A stretch of 64,000 bases of DNA from Mactromeris polynyma (lineage: Eukaryota; Mollusca; Bivalvia; Venerida; Mactridae), in the NCBI GenBank assembly GCA_032209605.1, contig JASFXZ010000020.1, positions 7,501-71,500 on the forward strand. The letters are read 5' to 3'. Within the stretch, counting starts at the first letter, position 1, and each line of letters begins with the position of its first letter. The position numbers and the translations under genes were made by a program. Positions 26,201 to 38,500 of this stretch are shown one piece after another. Below the pieces are notes generated by a model. That model made no database searches, was not told the DNA's origin, and saw only the letters and a list, made by a program, of their open reading frames with translations.

Positions 26201-28616
26201 CAATATTTACAACATCGAAGAAAGCATCATAACACAACCAACAACATTTACAACATCGAAGAAAGCATCATAACACCACCAACAACATTTACAACATCGA
26301 AGAAAGCATCATAACACCACCAACAACATTTACAACATCGAAGAAAGCATCATAACACCACCAACAATATTTACAACATCGAAGAAAGCATCATAACACC
26401 ACCAACAATATTTACAACATCGAAGAAAGCATCATAACACCACCAACAATATTTACAACATCGAAGAAAGCATCATAACACCACCAACAATATTTACATC
26501 CTCGAAGAAAGCATCATAACACAACCAACAACATTTACAACATCGAAGAAAGCATCATAACACCACCAAAAAATTAAAACATCAAAGAAAGCATCATTAC
26601 ACAACCAACCATATTTACAACATCAAAGAAAGCATCATAACACCACCAACAATATTTACAACATCAAAGAAAGCATCATAACACAACCAACCATATTTAC
26701 TACATCAAAGAAAGCATCATAACATCACCAACAATATTTACAACATCAAAGAAAGCATCATGACACAACCAACAACATTTACAACATCGAAAAAAGCATC
26801 ATAATACATCCAACAATATTTACAACAACAAAGAATGCATCACATCACAACCAACAATATTTACAACAACAAAGAGAGCATCATAACACCACCAACAATA
26901 TTTGCAACATCGAAGAAAGCATCATAACACAACCAACAATAATTACAACATCAAAGAAGGCATCATAACACAACCAACAACATTTACAACATCAAAGAAA
27001 GCATCATAACACAACCAACAATATTTACAACATCAAAGAAAGCATCATAACACAACCAACAACATTTACAACATCGAAGAAAGCATCATAACACAACCAA
27101 CAATATTTACAACATCAAAGAAAGCATCATAACACAACCAACAACATTTACAACATCGAAGAAAGCATCATAACACCACCAACAATATTTACAACATCAA
27201 AGAAGGCATCATAACACAACCAACAACATTTACAACATCAAAGAAAGCATCATAACACAACCAACAATATTTACAACATCAAAGAAAGCATCATAACACA
27301 ACGAACAACATTTACAACATCGAAGAAAGCATCATAACACAACCAACAATATTTACAACATCAAAGAAAGCATCATAACACAACCAACAACATTTACAAC
27401 ATCGAAGAAAGCATCATAACACCACCAACAATATTTACAACATCGAAGAAAGCATCATAACACCACCAACAACATTTACAACATCGAAGAAAGCATCATA
27501 ACACCACCAACAACATTTACAACATCGAAGAAAGCATCATAATACATCCAACAACATTTACAACATCGAAGAAAGCATCATAACACAACCAACAATATTT
27601 ACAACATCAAAGAAAGCATCATAACACAACCAACAACATTTACAACATCGAAGAAAGCATCATAACACCACCAACAATATTTACAACATCGAAGAAAGCA
27701 TCATAATACATCCAACAATATTTACAACAACAAAGAAAGCAATATAACACAACCAAAATATTTACAACATCGAAGAAAGCATCATAATACATCCAACAAT
27801 ATTTACAACAACAAAGAATGCATCACATCACAACCAACAATATTTACAACAACAAAGAACGCATCATAACACTACAAACATTATTTACAACAACAAAGAA
27901 TGCATCACAACACCACCAACAATATTTACAACATCAAAGAAAGCATCATAACACAACCAACAACATTTACAACATCAAAGAAAGCATCATAACACAACCA
28001 ACAACATTTACAACATCGAAGAAAGCATCATAACACAACCAACAATATTTACAACATCAAAGAAAGCATCATAACACAACCAACAACATTTACAACATCG
28101 AAGAAAGCATCATAACACCACCAACAATATTTACAACATCGAAGAAAGCATCATAACACCACCAACAACATTTACAACATCGAAGAAAGCATCATAACAC
28201 CACCAACAACATTTACAACATCGAAGAAAGCATCATAATACATCCAACAACATTTACAACATCGAAGAAAGCATCATAACACAACCAACAATATTTACAA
28301 CATCAAAGAAAGCATCATAACACAACCAACAACATTTACAACATCGAAGAAAGCATCATAACACCACCAACAATATTTACAACATCGAAGAAAGCATCAT
28401 AATACATCCAACAATATTTACAACAACAAAGAAAGCAATATAACACAACCAAAATATTTACAACATCGAAGAAAGCATCATAATACATCCAACAATATTT
28501 ACAACAACAAAGAATGCATCACATCACAACCAACAATATTTACAACAACAAAGAACGCATCATAACACTACAAACATTATTTACAACAACAAAGAATGCA
28601 TCACAACACCACCCAC
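20226..28616 (+). repeat. 41-bp CA-rich satellite, about 200 copies
   Basis: Unit: CACCACCAACAATATTTACA followed by ACATCGAAGAAAGCATCATAA (41 bp). Variants change CACCACC/CACAACC, AATATT/AACATT, ATCGAA/ATCAAA/ACAAA and AAAGCATC/AATGCATC. Copies are heterogeneous at 20.2-24.8 kb and more homogeneous at 24.8-28.6 kb, where multi-unit blocks are duplicated (about 24880-25260 with 26562-26940; about 27716-27900 with 28411-28610). Reading frames of up to 116 codons are incidental. Confidence 0.95.
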
Positions 28617-28619
28617 AGC

Positions 28620-29090
28620 ATTACAATAACAAGGAAAAACATCAACGTTTGCAATACCAAAGCATCGAAATATGACATTCAACTCAACTGAAAACGTTTA
28701 TATGAACATACTTGCTTGTACCCCTCATGCTTATTGACGCATTATGTCATTCCTTGTTCGTAGAAAATCCTCTCTAATTTGTAAGAATTTCTAATTCATA
28801 CCACAGAAAATTCCAATTTTTGTTTTGAAGTCTAACTAGGCTATTTCCGGTAATGAAATGCGTCGATATCAAATTCGTGGAAATTCATTGTGTGTAGTGC
28901 AATTCGGTTGGATTAAAACTATCATATAGCTATCAGAGAAGCGAATATTAAAATGCTGTGCAGCTTTAAATAGCGGTTATTCATTAGCATTAGAGAAGTA
29001 ATAACGGAGGTCGGTATGGGGAGGCACTGTCTTATGTATGTGGTGTTCCATGTAGCAACTTATTCTCTCTCCTTGACTATGGTGCTGTTT
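28620..29090. other. Unique spacer, nothing recognised
   Basis: A+T-rich single-copy DNA between the 41-bp satellite and the 74-bp array. I see no exon, TIR or RNA-like structure in it. Confidence 0.4.
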
Positions 29091-29093
29091 TAT

Positions 29094-29695
29094 ATCAATA
29101 AATATACATTGTGCGTTATATAGCGTAACAATACAAAGTTGTTTATATTTGCAGCTATTTTCAGTATATCAATAAATATACATTGTGCGTTATATAGCGT
29201 AACAATACAAAGTTTTTTATATTTGCAGCTATTTTCAGTATATCAATAAATATACATTGTGCGTTATATAGCGTAACAATACAAAGTTGTTTATATTTGC
29301 AGCTATTTTCAGTATATCAATAAATATACACTGTGCGTTATATAGCGTAACAATACAAAGTTGTTTATATTTGCAGCTATTTTCAGTATATCAATAAATA
29401 TACATTGTGCGTTATATAGCGTAACAATACAAAGTTTTTTATATTTGCAGCTATTTTCAGTATATCAATAAATATACATTGTGCGTTATATAATGTAACA
29501 ATACAAAGTTTTTTATATTTGCAGCTATTTTCAGTATATCAATAAATATACATTGTGCGTTATATAGCGTAACAATACAAAGTTGTTTATATTTGCAGCT
29601 ATTTTCAGTATATCAATAAATATACATTGTGCGTTATATAGCGTAACAATACAAAGTTGTTTATATTTGCAGCTATTTTCAGTATATCAATAAAA
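29094..29695 (+). repeat. 74-bp tandem repeat, about 8 copies
   Basis: Unit starts ATATCAATAAATATACATTG, continues TGCGTTATATAGCGTAACAA and ends TTTGCAGCTATTTTCAGT. Copies are almost identical; differences include GTTGTTT/GTTTTTT and one TAATG for TAGCG. Each unit carries AATAAA on the + strand and an acceptor-like TTTGCAG. Confidence 0.93.
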
Positions 29696-30046
29696 TAATG
29701 TCCAAAAGTGGACCGCGTGAATGACAATGGCAAATAATTTAGTTCTGAAGCTTACATTCTAGTTAATGAACTTCAACGGATGTCTTTCAGTATATATGTT
29801 GGTACCATTTAGCCGTTCTTGTGTATACATTTTTAAATGGACTGACACCTGGTTATATGAATGATACATTTCAGTTGTCAGTTTTTAATTGTTTTACTAT
29901 GCAATATTGATTCAAGTCGGTATGGAAGATCATTTCACGTTACATAAAAATATCACATCTGAGAAACACTTCTGCTCCATTGTTAAAAGCGTACCCGTTA
30001 ATTCAACCTCCAACGATGTATTTCAAATTATTTTATATAATATACT

Positions 30047-30283
30047 TAACGCCATTAAAAACGCAACCAAAAAATGTGCATATCGATCAAGTGACATTAC
30101 ATAGGCAAAACTATTCTTGATTTCATAAAATTAATTAATAATAAAATAAAATAATTGGTCTAGAGTTTGATAAAGTTTTGAACAAGAATTAACACATAGA
30201 TAATTGTAACACGCTTTTGACAGTTGGTACTACAAATTGACACCTAGTTCAAATAGTTTTTACTGGCATCAAGTATACAGTCA
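30047..30283 (+). repeat. Dispersed repeat, pair with 42551-42808
   Basis: Shares blocks with 42551-42808 in the same orientation: GCCATTAAAA..GCAACCAAAAA, AATTGGTCT(A/G)GAGTT, AGTTTTGAACAAGAATTAAC, ACACGCTTTTGACA and TTGGTACTACAAA. Divergence is moderate. No coding content. Confidence 0.75.
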
Positions 30284-31139
30284 AACCTGTCTGTAAAGAC
30301 CACCCATGGGAACGGAACAGCAAAACGTGGTATTTGTTTACAAATTTTGTCTCAAAAGTTGCCTACCAACGGCAGGTAGACACATGGATTTACTCATGAT
30401 CACCAACTTCCATATATAAGAAAGTTACGCCAATTTTCCGGGTCAATTTCTGTTATAGTTACTTGGCCATTAAATTGTATTACTCAAAAAAACAACAACC
30501 CAAAAACAGATATACATTGTATAGTGTTTGACAATACCTTCCGAATCATATCAAGTTTGTGCCGAAGGCTCCACGGGTCGAGCCACTTGAACCGGAAAAG
30601 GGATTCAAAACCCAGCTTAGATGGAATTTTTTGAATACTGTATCGATTCCATATAGTACACAAGTCTTGGGTTCGAACCCTACGGAGGTCCGAGCTCGAA
30701 CTTTGGTACCACCTCGGCGATCGAAAATACCCACTTTTCCGTGTATTCGGGTGTCGCTAGGACACAATATCCGGATTAGGGTCGGGAATTTTGCATGCAA
30801 CTGTTGTCACAACTTCGTTTTCAACATTCATGGCAATTTCAGAAAAAATAGACCGTTGTTCCGTCTGTACGAGCCAATACTTGTGTCCGCGTAAGGAAAA
30901 GTCTGAGTTTGTTTCTCAATGTTCATCAATTTTCACTGTATATACACATCAAACATGGAATAATATTTAAATGCAATTACTTTTATTTGTTAGTAATATC
31001 TTACTTCAACACATTTATAACATTGCGTTTGTCTGTCTGTTCGTTCGTCCGCCCGTCCGTCTGTACGACAGTCCGAAATAGGTCCTGTCGACCAAATTGG
31101 CCATATTTGGACGCGTACAACGGACAAACAAATTAATTC
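30284..31139. other. Non-coding region with a Pol III B-box-like motif
   Basis: GGGTTCGAACCCT at about 30668 matches a tRNA B box, but no convincing A box or cloverleaf surrounds it. The open frame at 30559-30894 has no recognised domain. GTCCGCCCGTCCGTCTGT lies at about 31046. Probably dispersed-repeat material. Confidence 0.35.
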
Positions 31140-32160
31140 ATATTAAGTATCTCAACGTATTTGGGTACTGCTATGCCATGTTATTAACAGCAAGAAAAAT
31201 AATGTCTATAGTGTCCGTTCGTCTGTCCGTACGCCAGCGTCATTATGTACCATAAGCGGTATGCGCTATTTCCTATAGAACAACCCACACGTATACTTTT
31301 TTATGTATTGTCCCAGGACATGGTAAATCACAGGCAAAGTTGAACTTGTATGGGGTGAAGTAAAAACATAAAAACAGTGGTTTGAATGAAAAATGGGCAT
31401 TCATTAAAATGCCATAAATAACAAAACTAACTACTGTTAAACATACATATAAATGGGCATTTATTAAAATGCCATAAGTAACAAAACTAACTACTGTTAA
31501 AAAACATACAAAGCAAAAAACATACATGTATAAAACTGAAATCTTTAAATGTTACTAAAACTCTTACTCGTCAAGATACACGAATAAATCTACTACCAAT
31601 CGAAAGACAATTAAACATTATTCATAACAAGATCAAGTTATATAATGTTGTCCGTCCGTCTGTCAGGACAAGACGTAAAACACATTACAGTCGGTCAATT
31701 TTCACTGAAAAATCCTACCTATAACCCTGAATAATTCAGATATAAATCTAAATAAAGTATCATTGTAAAGGTATTGAGTATATCTATAGTTGTATACTAA
31801 GATATGAAACATTTGACCGTTCGTCTGTCTGTACGGGGTGAGAAATATGTCATACACTGGTTATTTCGCACTTTCAATGTAAATTTCTCACTTGGTTTTT
31901 TGTTATGTAGAATTCCAAACGCCACCATTAGATAGGTATTTTAAATATCTTTATAATAGTACCAAGTTACTAATTGTTAGTCCGTCTGTCTGTCCGTGCT
32001 ATCAGGGAGCGTATATGTACGTTATAGTATGTTCCAGGTGCTATACAAAAAACCGGCATGATAGGTTAATCTTTACTTCTTATACTTGGCGTGTTTTTTG
32101 TCGGGAAAATGTTGAGAAATTAAACCTATTTCAATTAACTGTGGCGAAGTTATTCCTTGC
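31140..32160 (+). repeat. Dispersed repeat, copy B (pair with 5460-6200)
   Basis: Carries the same ordered blocks as copy A plus an extra insert at about 31300-31600. That insert holds a 60-bp direct duplication (AATGGGCATTCATTAAAATG at about 31390 and AATGGGCATTTATTAAAATG at about 31451). It ends about 210 bp upstream of the DsbA-like start codon, so it may supply promoter-proximal sequence of that gene. Confidence 0.75.
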
Positions 32161-32369
32161 AGTAAAATTGTAAAACTTACAGATCTGTCGAGATTAAATC
32201 TTAGCGCCTAATTGTAGACGACAGTGTTGTCAGCCCTGTTCGGAAATTAATTTAGTACGTACCCAGGTTTGTTTACAATTAAGGTCAAGGTCGCTGAAAA
32301 TAACTGGACTTTGAACTGCTTATGCAAACAGCCGTTTATTCGATAATTAGGCATTTCTCTGGTGTGACA

Positions 32370-32581
32370 ATGTCGGCGAAGAGGAAAATAAACATTGATG
32401 TTGTTAGTGACATCATCTGACCTTGGTGTTGGATCGGCAAACGTAATATGGAGGTAGCGATGAATGCGTTGAGCTCAGAGTTTGAGTTCCGTGTTCGTTG
32501 GGAACCTTACTTGCTGAGACCCCAAACACCTCCAGAAGGTTTGCCGATACCTGATGCTTACAGAGATCTAAACAATCCAAG
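32370..32581 (+). CDS. DsbA-like exon 1 with in-frame TGA (Sec17)
   Basis: 212 bp, ending CCA AG|GTTGGT (phase 2). TGA at 32418-32420 is codon 17, directly before PWC. A gene model that treats TGA as a stop would start wrongly at the ATG at 32448 and lose the active site. Confidence 0.9.
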
Positions 32582-35500
32582 GTTGGTAAAACATTATCAT
32601 ATTACGAGGGCTCGACGCAACTCTGTCGTAACCCCTATATAAATACATAGGAGTTACGACAGTATTGCGTTGAGCCCTCGGTACAGTTGTGTTGTTACGA
32701 TCACGAATGCTTATTTAACGTTGCATGATCAACAATTTACAATGCGCTACAAAGTGGTGTGATTTACACGGAATCCCCCACTAACAGATACCTACCTGTG
32801 CTTATGTATCTCCTAGTAATACCCTTTATATACTGAGTGCCAAGCAGGTTCCATTTTTTACGTCTTTGTTATAGGATCTAATTCATGACCTCCTGGACTC
32901 GAAGCGGACACTTTACCAGTTGAGTCAGTGTGCAATGCTATTTCACTTATTTGTTACTTGCTGAAGTAATTCGAGGTGAAAGTGTGTGGCTCAGACCCAC
33001 AACGCCCTTAACACTAGAAGAGCTGTCTACCGACTAAGCTAGACTGGCAACGGTCTACCCCCAACACCTCCTGGCATTTTAGACTCGACCACCCAGTGTC
33101 ATCAAATACTGCTGCCTCCACTGAAGTATTACAATGCGTCTGATGTAGGGGTCAAACCTATGACCCCCCTTAATGCTAATGTGGAGCTCTACCGACTGAG
33201 CTAACCAGGTTTGCTGTGTAACCCCACACCACTTCATCAATGTGTTGGGCACTTGCTAGCAGTTAGTTACCCGGATAGGTAGCTTGTCTTACCCGGATAG
33301 GTAGCTTGTCTTACCCGGATAGGTAGCTTGTCTTATCCGGATAGGTAGCTTGTCTTACCCGGATAGGTAGCTTGTCTTACCCGGATAGGTAGCTTGTCTT
33401 ACCTGGATAGGTAGCTTGTCTTACCCGGATAGGTAGCTTGTCTTACCCGGATAGGTAGCTTGTCTTACCCGGATAGGTAGCTTGTCTTACCCGGATAGGT
33501 AGCTTGTCTTACCCGGATAGGTAGCTTGTCTTACCCGGATAGGTAGCTTGTCTTACCAGGATAGGAAGCTTGTCTTACCCGGATAGGTAGCTTGTCTTAC
33601 CCGGATAGGTAGCTTGTCTTACCTGGATAGACAAGGCATCAGGGAATCAATATTTTGTTGCTTATATCTTTGAATTATACCAATGCATTGAAATAATTGA
33701 AATATTTGAATTGTTGGTTTAACACAATGATAATTAAGTAGAAACCAGAAATAAGTCTTATAGAACAATACTGGAAAGATTGCCACAATTAAGGACATTA
33801 TTTTACTGAAGTCACAAAATTATTTACTGGGGAGTATTACAAATCTCTAGTCATACTGGTAATTTTCAATCATTTATATTTCAGAGTGCAACATTTACGT
33901 AGCGTTGCTTCATCACTGGGTTTAGACTTCAACACAAATAGGTCAAAGTTCGCTAATACATTACTTGGTCATGCCTTATTGGAGTTTGCTAAACAAGTTG
34001 ATAATGGAGAGAAGCAGGATGACGTGGCAGAGAAATTGTTCAAGGTAATCCTCATGTTGCTATTCATATACAATGAGTTTATAATACACATAGTTTAATT
34101 TAGTGTTGACCTCTGGAAACTAATTTTTGCCTCTCATCATTTGATTTTCCCATAATCTTGCTTGAAATCTATATTAAAATTGATTTGAATCATTTTTGGT
34201 AATATCTATAAGCCGCTTAGAAACCGAATGTATTTTTTTCCAGAGATGCTTCACTGATGGTGATGATTTACAAGTGGAAACATGTTTAAGTGTTGCGGAA
34301 GAATGTGGTCTTGACAAAGAAAAAGCAAGAGAATATATAGAGGATGATAGAAATCTTAATGCAGCATTCAATAAAGCCATGAGTTGGGCCAATAAGGGCA
34401 TATCAGGTTTGTGAAAAATTCTATGTTAGTATTTTAATCTTAAAACAATGCGGGTAGCCATACCCATTAGACATATTGAGCAGCCATGCTCTTACTAGTA
34501 CAATGCGGGTAGCCATACCCATTAGACATATTGAGCAGCCATGCTCTTACAAACCTATTGAGCAGCCCTGCTCACACAAATATGAGTTGAACGCGGGTAG
34601 CCATACCCTTTAGACCAAAGGACCAGTTATGCCGAGCAGCCATGCTCTTACTAGTACAATGCTGGTAGCCATACCGATTAATGATACCGAGTAGTCATGC
34701 TCTTACTAACACCCTGAGCAGCCATGCTCTTACCTATATGACACGGGTAGCCATACCCAATCTAGACTTCCTGACCAGACCTATGTGCAACTCGAGATTT
34801 GCCAAGCAAATGCTTATTCCGGACAAAACCGAGTAATTCGAAAGAAAATATCTAGAGCAGACAGTGGAAATTGAGTCTCTGTGTTGAGTATCATGAGCCA
34901 TCATCCACAGCAACCCAAAGTCCAACTATTTAAATGAATTTTGTATCATTATAGACCTACATTTAGAGAAAACATGCATGACTGTCCCCATTGAGAATTT
35001 TTGTGGGATGAGTCAGTCAGTAATACAGTATATACCAGGACATATATATATCATGTATAACCTCAGTCTGCCATATCTTAATTAACACTACCTGCCTTAT
35101 CAAATATGTGAGCATCTTCAATATTTATCAACGTATTGTGGGCTACTTGAACTTTGTGGGAGTACATGTATGTTTACCCCAAATCGATAACGACCCTTAT
35201 TCAACAAGTGTACATAATATAAATATATCAATACCGTTCTGTTACTTGGAGACTTAATTTCTGCTCTTAAGACTTGCATCTTGCTTAACACTTAACTAAC
35301 AATTTGTTTAACATTCATGGTACCTATATATGCATGCCAGGACTTAAGAGTGAGGGAGGGCGAGTGGGATGCGATGTTATCACCACAAGTTCCAAATTGG
35401 AAAGACCGCATGGGCTTGAGGGTGTGGCTTATATACCATGCACGAGTTCCGGTTACGACCTTAGCAACACTTCCGCCCGTGCACCCTAACAAAAGTTCGC

Positions 35501-38500
35501 AAAATAAATGCAATTGATTTTAGAAGAAAATAATTGGTCCTATTGTTGTATGTGTAGCATTATGCAAACTATTGTTGTATGTGTAGCATTATGCAAACTA
35601 TTGTTGTATGTGTAGCATTATGCTAATACTGTTGTATGTGTAGCATTATGCAAACTATTGTTGTATGTGTAGCATTATGCTAATACTGTTGTATGTGTAG
35701 CATTATGCAAACTATTGTTGTATGTGTAGCATTATGCAAACTATTGTTGTATGTGTAGCATTATGCTACTATTGTTGTATGTGTAGCATTATGCTACTAT
35801 TGTTGTATGTGTAGCATTATGCTAATACTGTTGTATGGGTAGCATTATGCAAACTATTGTTGTATGTGTAGCATTATGCTACTATTGTTGTATGTGTAGC
35901 ATTATGCTAATACTGTTGTATGTGTAGCATTATGCACACTATTGTTGTATGTGTAGCATTATGCAAACTATTGTTGTATGTGTAGCATTATGCTACTATT
36001 GTTGTATGTGTAGCATTATGCAACTATTGTTGTATGTGTAACAATATGCAAACTGTTGTTGTATGTGTAACAATATGGAACTATTGTTGTAAAGTAACAA
36101 TATGGAACTATTGTTGTACATGTAACAATATGCAAACTGTTGTTGTATGTGTAACAATATGCAAACTGTTGTTGTATGTGTAGCATTATGCAAACTATTG
36201 TTGTATGTGTAGCATTATGCAACTATTGTTGTATATGTAGCAATATGCTACTATTGTTGTATGTGTAACAATATGCAACTATTGTTGTATGTGTAACAAT
36301 ATGCAAACTGTTGTTGTATGTGTAACAATATGCAAACTGTTGTTGTATGAGTAGCATTATGCAAACTGTTGTTGTATGTGTAACAATATGCAAACTGTTG
36401 TTGTATGTGTAACAATATGCAAACTGTTATTGTATGTGTAACAATATGCAAACTGTTGTTGTATGTGTAACAATATGCAAACTGTTATTGTATGTGTAAC
36501 AATATGCAAACTGTTGTTGTATGTGTAACAATATGCAAACTGTTATTGTATGTGTAACAATATGCAACTATTGTTGTATGTGTAACAATATGCAAACTGT
36601 TGTTGTATGTGTAACAATATGCAAACTGTTGTTGTATGTGTAACAATATGCAAACTGTTGTTGTATGTGTAACAATATGCAAACTATTGTTGTATGTGTA
36701 ACAATATGCAAACTATTGTTGTATGTGTAACAATATGCACATTGTTGTTGTACGAGGGATGTCCCATTAAATCGTAGACAATGGCTGTAAAACAACAAAA
36801 CATTAACAAAAGTTCTTAAAATTTTCAGTGTAGTTATTATCAACATCTTCTCAACACGTATACAAAATAATATTGAACTGTTTGACAAATTGTTGAAATG
36901 ACATTAAAATGTATAACAGGACATACAGACATGTGGCGCGCATATTAACGTTATATAATTATTTTGTGATTTTGATGTGTCTAACATTTACTCTTTTTCG
37001 AAATATTCGCGGCCATATTATATGCATTTTTATGGCACTGCACAAAACTCGCAAACACAGATTTAAACCAGCCCTTATTTAGACTTCTGTTAAACACTTG
37101 CATTGCATAATTGATCTCATTGCGATTTTCAAACTTTCGCCCTCGCAGATGAGACTTCAGAGACACAACGTAAGCAAATTCCAGGGTTCGAGGTTGGGGG
37201 AGTATGGGGAATTATCCACTCTCTGATATCCTAGATTGTCAAAATCTCTCATGCTACTTGGATACGAGTGCTTGCGACACATCACTGTGCTGCTCAACTA
37301 ATTGCATCTTCTTCAGAGTGTATCTGGGGGGTCATTCCGCCCTCCACACAGAATCAAATCACTGCGTGGTGCGCCGCTCCTTTCCCAGACGTTGGCATTT
37401 TTCAAATTTCACTATACATCAATTTGCGTTAAAATAGCACCATGCGGAAACAACAGACATAACATTTATGAGATTTTAAAGTATGACGTCAAAATGATCA
37501 AATAAAACATGTGTAACATAATTTGGTGGAATAATGAAGTTTGGCACGGATAGTACAATGTATTTAAAGCTTTAGCTATTTCAGTTATCTTATCAAAAGA
37601 CTTGCACCGCTCCCGTGTATGTGAGCTTCTATATTGTTACACAAAATACACAAGTTTGTTTTATTTTCAAAACAAATGCAATAAAACTGATCAAATAGGA
37701 TTAAATAGTATATGCGTGTAAAATTATTACATTGGAATGTCAAAAAATTATGTTATAGACATAGTCTACGATTTAATGGGACAACCCTTGTATGTGTAAC
37801 AATATGCAAACTGTTGTTGTATATGTAACAATATGCAAACTGTTGTTGTATATGTAACAATATGCAAACTGTTGTATGTGTAACAATATGCAAACTGTTG
37901 TTGTATGTGTAACAATATGCAAACTGTTGTTGTATATGTAACAATATGCAAACTGTTGTATGTGTAACAATATGCAAACTGTTGTTGTATGTGTAACAAT
38001 ATGCAAACTGTTGTTGTATGTGTAACAATATGCACATTGTTGTTGTATATGTAACAATATGCACATTGTTGTTGTATGTGTAACAATATGCAAACTGTTG
38101 TTGTATATGTAACAATATGCAAACTGTTGTTGTATATGTAACAATATGCAAACTGTTGTTGTATGTGTAACAATATGCAAATGGTTGTTGTATGTGTAAC
38201 AATATGCAACTATTGTTGTATGTGTAACAATATGCAACTATTGTTGTATGTGTAACAATATGCAAACTGTTGTTGTATGTGTAACAATATGCAACTATTG
38301 TTGTAAAGTAACAATATGCAAACTGTTGTTGTATGTGTAACAATACGCAACTATTGTTGTATGTGTAACAATATGCAACTATTGTTGTATGTGTAACAAT
38401 ATGCAAACTGTTGTTGTATGTGTAACAATATGCAACTATTGTTGTAAAGTAACAATATGCAAACTGTTGTTGTATGTGTAACAATATGCAACTATTGTTG

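Noticed and set aside
37204..37505. Small + strand frames inside the mariner remnant
   Set aside because: No match to transposase; the recognisable coding remnant is on the other strand.
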